From Acidobacteriota bacterium (GTDB lineage Bacteria > Acidobacteriota > Polarisedimenticolia > Gp22-AA2), in the NCBI GenBank assembly GCA_018606725.1, contig JAGYID010000019.1, forward strand, positions 1 to 37,066: 37,066 bases of DNA, written 5' to 3'. This document shows positions 32,909 to 37,066 of the stretch, piece by piece. A model generated the notes under the pieces. The model did not search any database. It worked only from the letters and a program-made list of their open reading frames with translations, and had not been told where the DNA came from. The position numbers and the translations under genes were made by a program. Numbering within the stretch: the first letter of the stretch is position 1; each line of letters starts with the position of its first letter.

Positions 32909-35900
32909 CACCCGCCGGCCCGGGAGAGCTGACGCCGGACCTCGACCTGACCGGGCTCGATGGCCAGCGAGCGGCGGAAGGCGTCGCCCGCTTCCTTTCT
33001 CAGCCCGAGCTTCAGATAGACCTCGCCGAGACTGTTGTAGACGCGCGGGACGTCCCGCTCCAGCCTCGCGGCGGTCTCGAGGTGCGGTCGGGCCTGCGCG
33101 GCGTCGCCGCGGCGCAGCAGGGTTTCGCCGAGGGCGACGTGGGCCCGGAAGTTGTCCGGGTCACGGCGCAGGACCTCCTCGAAGGCGGCAATCGCGGCAT
33201 CGGCCTCGCGGGTCATCAGCAGCGCCAGCCCCTGACCGAGGCGTGCTTCGATCGAACCCGGCTCGACCTCGACCCACTTCTCGAATGCCGCCTTCGCCTC
33301 CCCGGCGCGCCCGGCCTCGAACAGGAGCGTCGCCAGGTTCCCCTGGGCGATCGGCCACCGCGGATCGGCCTTGACGGCGCGCTCGAACTGGGCGATGGCG
33401 CCGTCGCGATCCCCGCGCAGCGCCAGCAGCGTCCCCATGCTGTTGCGCAGGATCGGATTCTCGGGCCTGATGGCGAGCGCCTTGTCGTACAGCGCCTTCG
33501 CCGCGTCGAGCCGGCCTTTCTCTTGAAGACACAGCCCGAGGTTGTTGCAGGCGCCGATGTATTGCGCGTCGCAGCGCAGCGCCTCGCGGTACGCCTCCAT
33601 CGCCTTGTCGATCCGGCCGCGATCGCGGTAGATGTTGCCGATGTTGTTGTATTCGATCGGGCTGAGAGGAGCGATCTCGATCACCCGGTGGAATTCGGCG
33701 AGCGCCTCGTCGTCGCGACCGCGCTTGCGGAGCAGCTCGCCCAGCTTGGAGTGCGCCGGCGTGAAAGTCGGATCGATCGCCAGAATGCGGCGGTAGAGCC
33801 GCTCCGCTTCATCCCACGACTCGCGTTTCACCGCCACCCCGCCCAGGAGCAAGAGGGCCTGCTTGTTGTCCGGCTCCTGCGCCAGAGCCTGCCCCGCGAG
33901 CGCCTGCGCCTTGTCGAGATCCCCCTTGGTCAGCCAGGCGCGGGCCAGATTGGTCCGGGCCATGGCGCCCCCATCGCCCGACGCCAGGGCCTGCTCGAAC
34001 TGGGCGATGGCGCCGTCGACGTCCCCCTCGTCGAGCGCGATGACGCCGCGGTTGTTCTTCGCGGTGGAGCGCTCCTCGCCGATGTAACCGAGGTTGCGCA
34101 GCTTCTCGAGGAGCTCGGCGTCGCCCGCGGCCTGGGCGATCGCCTCCTCCCCCGGCCGGCGCACGCCGCCGTAGGAGTCGACCCAGGCAACGGCGTGCCG
34201 CCGATTGAAGTCCGGCGTCAACATGTCGGTCAATGGCTGACCGTCCATGTCGCGCGCGGCCGGCAGCCCGAACAGCGCCAGCACGGTCGGGGTGACATCG
34301 AGGATCGACGCCGAGCCGAGCTCGAAACCGGTACGGATGTCCGGGCCGGCAGCGAGCAGGACGCCGACCGGGGTGTGCCAGTCGGCGGCGTTCCCCCGGC
34401 CGATGCGCGAATCGGTGTCGTGCGGTCGGTTGGCGTCCGACTTGAAGCCGTGGTCGGAGACCAGCAGGAGCGTGGCCTCCGGTCCGGCGGCGGCGACGAT
34501 GTCGCCGATGTACCGGTCCTGCCGCTCGTAGTATCGGTCGACGAGGAGGCCGAACAGCTCCATGTCGCGGCGGTCGACCCCGGGGAGGAGGGGCGGCCGG
34601 TAGCGCATGAACAGGTGCGATGCCTCGTCGGGTCCCTGGTAGTAGAACATCGCGAGGCCGCCGCCGGCTCCGGCACCGAGCATCCGCAGGGCGATCCGAT
34701 GGTAGGTCTCCCCCGCCGCCAGCACGCTCTTGAAGTCGTCGACCATGCCGCGCTCCTCCTCCGTGAGAGTCGCGGGGAACTTTCCACCGCCGAGGAACGG
34801 CGCCACCTCGGCGTCGGTCACCTCGTCCGGGGCGCGGATGAGGGGCCGGATCTGCTCGAACAGTTCCGGCGGGAACGTCTTGCCGCGCGTCTTCGCCGGA
34901 TCGGCGCTCTTCCAGTCGTCGTGCCTCTCCTTCTCGAACAGCTGGAACGCGACCCGGTCGGTGACGATCTGTCCCTGCACCGTCTCGGCCGGCCAGGTGG
35001 CCCACCAGGCGACCACCCCCACGTCGAGCCCCTGCCGGCTGACTAGCGACCAGAGCGCCGGCACCTGGCGCATCCGGCTGGTGACCGGGACCATGTCGCC
35101 GGTGGCGGGGTCGTTGACGACGAAGTCGACGATGCCGTGGCGCGACGGCTTGACGCCGGTGGCGATGCTGGTCCAGATCACCGGCGACAGGATCGGCCTG
35201 ATCGTCTTGAGGTTGGCGCGCGTGCCGCGGGCGACCAGGTGCGCCAGGTTCGGCATCCGTCCCCGTCGCATGAGCGGATCGATGATCCGCCAGTCGAAGG
35301 AGTCGACCCCGATGACCACCACCCGGCGACGCAGCGGCTCCCCGGGCGCGCGCAGGATCATCTCCGATCCCTGGCCCGGTGCCGCCACCGGCGCGATCCG
35401 CAGCGCGTCGATCCGCAGCCCGGCCGGGAGGATCTCCTGCCCGAGCGCCGCGCGCAGGGCGCGCAGCAGCTCCGGGTCGCGATTGCGCACCAGGTCGTAG
35501 TCGACCGTCGCCAGGGTCTCGGTGACCTTGCGGACGAGGAGCCCGCTCAGCCAGTCGTTCTCGTAGCGCGGCCCGCGGGCACGGTGCAGATCGAGCACGC
35601 GGTCGGCGGGGATGTCGTACGACAGCTCGGCCTCGACCTCGAGACGCGCGCCTTCCCTGCTGACCGCGGCGGAGGCACCGCTCAGATCGGCCCGCAGCGT
35701 GCGCGCCGCCGACGGGTATTTCGAGATGCGCGTCAGGAACGGCGGTGCGACCCGCCATCCGGGCGGCACGACGCGCGGCGCCAGTGGCAGGACGGGGGAA
35801 TCGAGGACATACGTGACGCCGGCCGCGGCCAGGTGCCGCAGCGACCCCGCCGCGTACATGAGGGCCAGACCGAGGCCTGTCGCGACGAGCAGCAGCCGCA

Positions 35901-35961
35901 GGGGCCTCGCGCGACGCGCGGGACGCCTGCCGGAGGAAGCCGAATCGGGGCCGCGGAGCAT
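32908..35961 (-). CDS. Membrane-anchored fusion: SPFH-like domain, type I phosphodiesterase/alkaline-phosphatase domain, TPR array
   Basis: 1017 residues from the ATG at 35959-35961. A basic N-terminus and a transmembrane helix (LRLLLVATGLGLALMYAAG, ~21-39) come first. Residues ~60-192 (VVPPGWRVAPPFLTRISKYP, then VSREGARLEVEAELSYDI and LLVRKVTETLATVDYD) follow the SPFH/prohibitin pattern. Residues ~212-620 are an alkaline-phosphatase-superfamily domain: VVVIGVDSFDW (D220), probable nucleophile T264 in SPVIWTSIATG, GPDEASH (D445, H449), SDHGF (D503, H504) and H529 in DWHTPVG. Residues ~630-1012 hold about eleven TPR-like repeats. The chain probably sits outside the inner membrane with the TPRs as a docking array; substrate unknown. 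Only 29 nt separate its start from the divergent oxidoreductase. The phosphatase and TPR calls are firm, the SPFH call is from pattern only. Confidence 0.87.
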   Translation of the reverse strand: MLRGPDSASSGRRPARRARPLRLLLVATGLGLALMYAAGSLRHLAAAGVTYVLDSPVLPLAPRVVPPGWRVAPPFLTRISKYPSAARTLRADLSGASAAVSREGARLEVEAELSYDIPADRVLDLHRARGPRYENDWLSGLLVRKVTETLATVDYDLVRNRDPELLRALRAALGQEILPAGLRIDALRIAPVAAPGQGSEMILRAPGEPLRRRVVVIGVDSFDWRIIDPLMRRGRMPNLAHLVARGTRANLKTIRPILSPVIWTSIATGVKPSRHGIVDFVVNDPATGDMVPVTSRMRQVPALWSLVSRQGLDVGVVAWWATWPAETVQGQIVTDRVAFQLFEKERHDDWKSADPAKTRGKTFPPELFEQIRPLIRAPDEVTDAEVAPFLGGGKFPATLTEEERGMVDDFKSVLAAGETYHRIALRMLGAGAGGGLAMFYYQGPDEASHLFMRYRPPLLPGVDRRDMELFGLLVDRYYERQDRYIGDIVAAAGPEATLLLVSDHGFKSDANRPHDTDSRIGRGNAADWHTPVGVLLAAGPDIRTGFELGSASILDVTPTVLALFGLPAARDMDGQPLTDMLTPDFNRRHAVAWVDSYGGVRRPGEEAIAQAAGDAELLEKLRNLGYIGEERSTAKNNRGVIALDEGDVDGAIAQFEQALASGDGGAMARTNLARAWLTKGDLDKAQALAGQALAQEPDNKQALLLLGGVAVKRESWDEAERLYRRILAIDPTFTPAHSKLGELLRKRGRDDEALAEFHRVIEIAPLSPIEYNNIGNIYRDRGRIDKAMEAYREALRCDAQYIGACNNLGLCLQEKGRLDAAKALYDKALAIRPENPILRNSMGTLLALRGDRDGAIAQFERAVKADPRWPIAQGNLATLLFEAGRAGEAKAAFEKWVEVEPGSIEARLGQGLALLMTREADAAIAAFEEVLRRDPDNFRAHVALGETLLRRGDAAQARPHLETAARLERDVPRVYNSLGEVYLKLGLRKEAGDAFRRSLAIEPGQVEVRRQLSRAGG

Positions 35962-35990
35962 GGCGCGAATTGTGCCATACTCCCCGGCCC
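35962..35990. promoter_or_regulatory. 29-nt divergent intergenic region with back-to-back -10-like boxes
   Basis: A CATACT box (35976-35981, plus) lies 9 nt before the oxidoreductase ATG. A CACAAT box (35969-35974 on the minus strand) lies about 7 nt before the fusion-protein ATG. Each -35 region would fall inside the other gene or the other promoter, and neither is convincing. If real, both mRNAs are leaderless and the two promoters compete. Confidence 0.35.
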
Positions 35991-37066
35991 ATGAACGACC
36001 GCTACGCCGCCACTTCGTTCTGGCTGGAGACCTGCGGCGATGATCTCACGCCGCGCCCGGCGCTGGACGGTTCGACCGACGCCGATGTCGCCATTCTCGG
36101 GGCCGGCTTCACCGGTCTGTGGACCGCCTACTACCTCCTCAAGCGCCATCCGACTCTGCGCGTCCTGATCTTGGAACAGGAGATCGCCGGCTTCGGCGCC
36201 TCCGGGCGCAACGGCGGCTGGTGCTCGTCGAAGCTGAACGTGCCGATTGACTCGGTGGCGCGGAAGTACGGCAGGGAGCGGGCGCAGGCCCTGCAGCGGG
36301 CCCTGTACGACACCGTCGACGAGGTCGGCCGTGTCTGCGCCGCCGAGAAGATCGACGCCGACTTCGTCAAGAGCGGCGCGCTGTTCGTGGTCCGCTTCCC
36401 CTATCAGCAGGCGGCCCTCGAGGAGCTGGCGACGATGTACGAGGGGTTCGGCTTCGGCGACCATTACCAGGTGCTGAGCGCCGAGGCGCTGTCGCGGCTG
36501 ATCCGGGTGCGGGGCTCCCTGGGCGGCTTCCAAAGCTTTGACTACGCCCACCTGCATCCCGGCAAGCTGGTGCGCGGCCTGGCCCGCGCCGTCGAGCGGC
36601 TCGGCGGCCGCATCTTCGAGCGCACGGCGGTGACGTCGTTCGACCCGGGCCGCCCGGCCCGCGTGCGGACCGACCGCGGCGAGGTGCGCGCCGGCACCGT
36701 CGTGCTCGCCGGCGAGGCGTACCTGACCCGCCTGCGCCCGCTGCACCGCGCCCTGCTGCCGGTGTACTCGCTGATCGTCCTGACCGAGCCGCTGAGCGCC
36801 TCGCAGTGGGACGAGATCGGCTGGCGCCGGCGCGAGTGCCTGGCCTCGTTCCGCCTGTCGATCGACTACCTGGGGCGAACGCCCGACGGCCGCGTGCTGT
36901 TCGGGGGGCGGGGCGCGCCGTACCGCTTCGGCTCGTCGATCGACGATGCCAACGACCGCGACGAGGCGACCCACTCGATGCTCCGTCGCCTGACGCGCGA
37001 CTGGTTCCCGGTCCTCAAAGATACCCGCTTCACGCACGCCTGGGGCGGGCCGCTCGGCATGCCACG
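35991..37066 (+). CDS. FAD-dependent amine/amino-acid oxidoreductase (DAO family), cut by window edge
   Basis: About 358 residues of an unfinished gene. The N-terminal Rossmann motif is VAILGAGFTGLWTAYYLLKRHP (GAGFTG, 37-42), followed by the second ribose contact LILEQEIAGFGASGRNGGWCSSKL. That last segment, with FGASGRNGG, is typical of gamma-glutamylputrescine oxidase-like and sarcosine oxidase-like DAO enzymes. FDYAHLHPGKLVRGLARAVERLGGRIFE and VVLAGEAYLTRL complete the fold. The enzyme would oxidise an amine or amino acid with FAD and O2; the substrate is not known. Divergent from the SPFH-phosphatase-TPR gene; no ribosome site, start chosen because homology begins at once. Confidence 0.88.
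   Translation, partial: MNDRYAATSFWLETCGDDLTPRPALDGSTDADVAILGAGFTGLWTAYYLLKRHPTLRVLILEQEIAGFGASGRNGGWCSSKLNVPIDSVARKYGRERAQALQRALYDTVDEVGRVCAAEKIDADFVKSGALFVVRFPYQQAALEELATMYEGFGFGDHYQVLSAEALSRLIRVRGSLGGFQSFDYAHLHPGKLVRGLARAVERLGGRIFERTAVTSFDPGRPARVRTDRGEVRAGTVVLAGEAYLTRLRPLHRALLPVYSLIVLTEPLSASQWDEIGWRRRECLASFRLSIDYLGRTPDGRVLFGGRGAPYRFGSSIDDANDRDEATHSMLRRLTRDWFPVLKDTRFTHAWGGPLGMP

Overview
This is a GC-rich (roughly 70%), gene-dense bacterial chromosomal window. The cell envelope is Gram-negative type: there is a TamB-like protein, a secreted beta-barrel protein and two lipoproteins. The mix of TPR-fused enzymes, large secreted metallopeptidases, a full arginine cluster and strong G/C third positions would suit an Acidobacteriota-like lineage, but also other GC-rich Gram-negative phyla. 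No rRNA or other lineage marker is present, so this is a weak inference. I see no tRNA, rRNA, CRISPR array, transposase, phage gene or origin.

Layout. 1-10106 is a minus-strand block: a truncated TamB-like envelope protein, a CaCA-type membrane exchanger homologue, a secreted TPR protein ending in an S41 (CtpA/Prc-like) protease domain, and a GAF-HisKA-HATPase-REC hybrid kinase. A 168-bp imperfect palindrome separates the last two. 10107-11874 holds small genes: a secreted protein, a lipoprotein built from seven 14-residue repeats, a small basic protein and a small membrane protein. 12009-19134 is the core: argR, a strong intrinsic terminator, then argC-argB-argG-argH-argA(short)-argJ, each gene overlapping the next by 4 nt. 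This supplies both de novo acetylation (ArgA) and acetyl recycling (ArgJ), plus reduction, phosphorylation and the last two steps to arginine. The transaminase (argD) and ornithine carbamoyltransferase (argF) steps are not in the window.

19297-25967 (plus) carries a DUF4242 protein, a small membrane protein, an anchored thioredoxin-fold protein, a C-terminal remnant of asnA, the malic enzyme-PTA fusion maeB, an M3-like lipoprotein metallopeptidase and a GNAT. 25924-28322 (minus) is a two-gene unit: a PLP aminotransferase coupled to an alkaline-phosphatase-superfamily protein. 28470-32829 (plus) holds a DUF457/YdjM-like membrane protein, a glutamate-carboxypeptidase-II-like M28 peptidase and an outer-membrane barrel with its own promoter, long leader and terminator. 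32908-35961 (minus) is a large predicted fusion of a transmembrane segment, an SPFH-like domain, a phosphodiesterase domain and TPRs. A truncated FAD-dependent amine oxidase runs off the right edge.

The items most worth following up are the SPFH-phosphatase-TPR fusion, the PDZ-less TPR-S41 protease, the 14-residue-repeat lipoprotein, the argR promoter with three TGCA half-sites 10 bp apart, the terminator abutting the argC start, the long palindrome at 8210-8377 and the asnA fossil.
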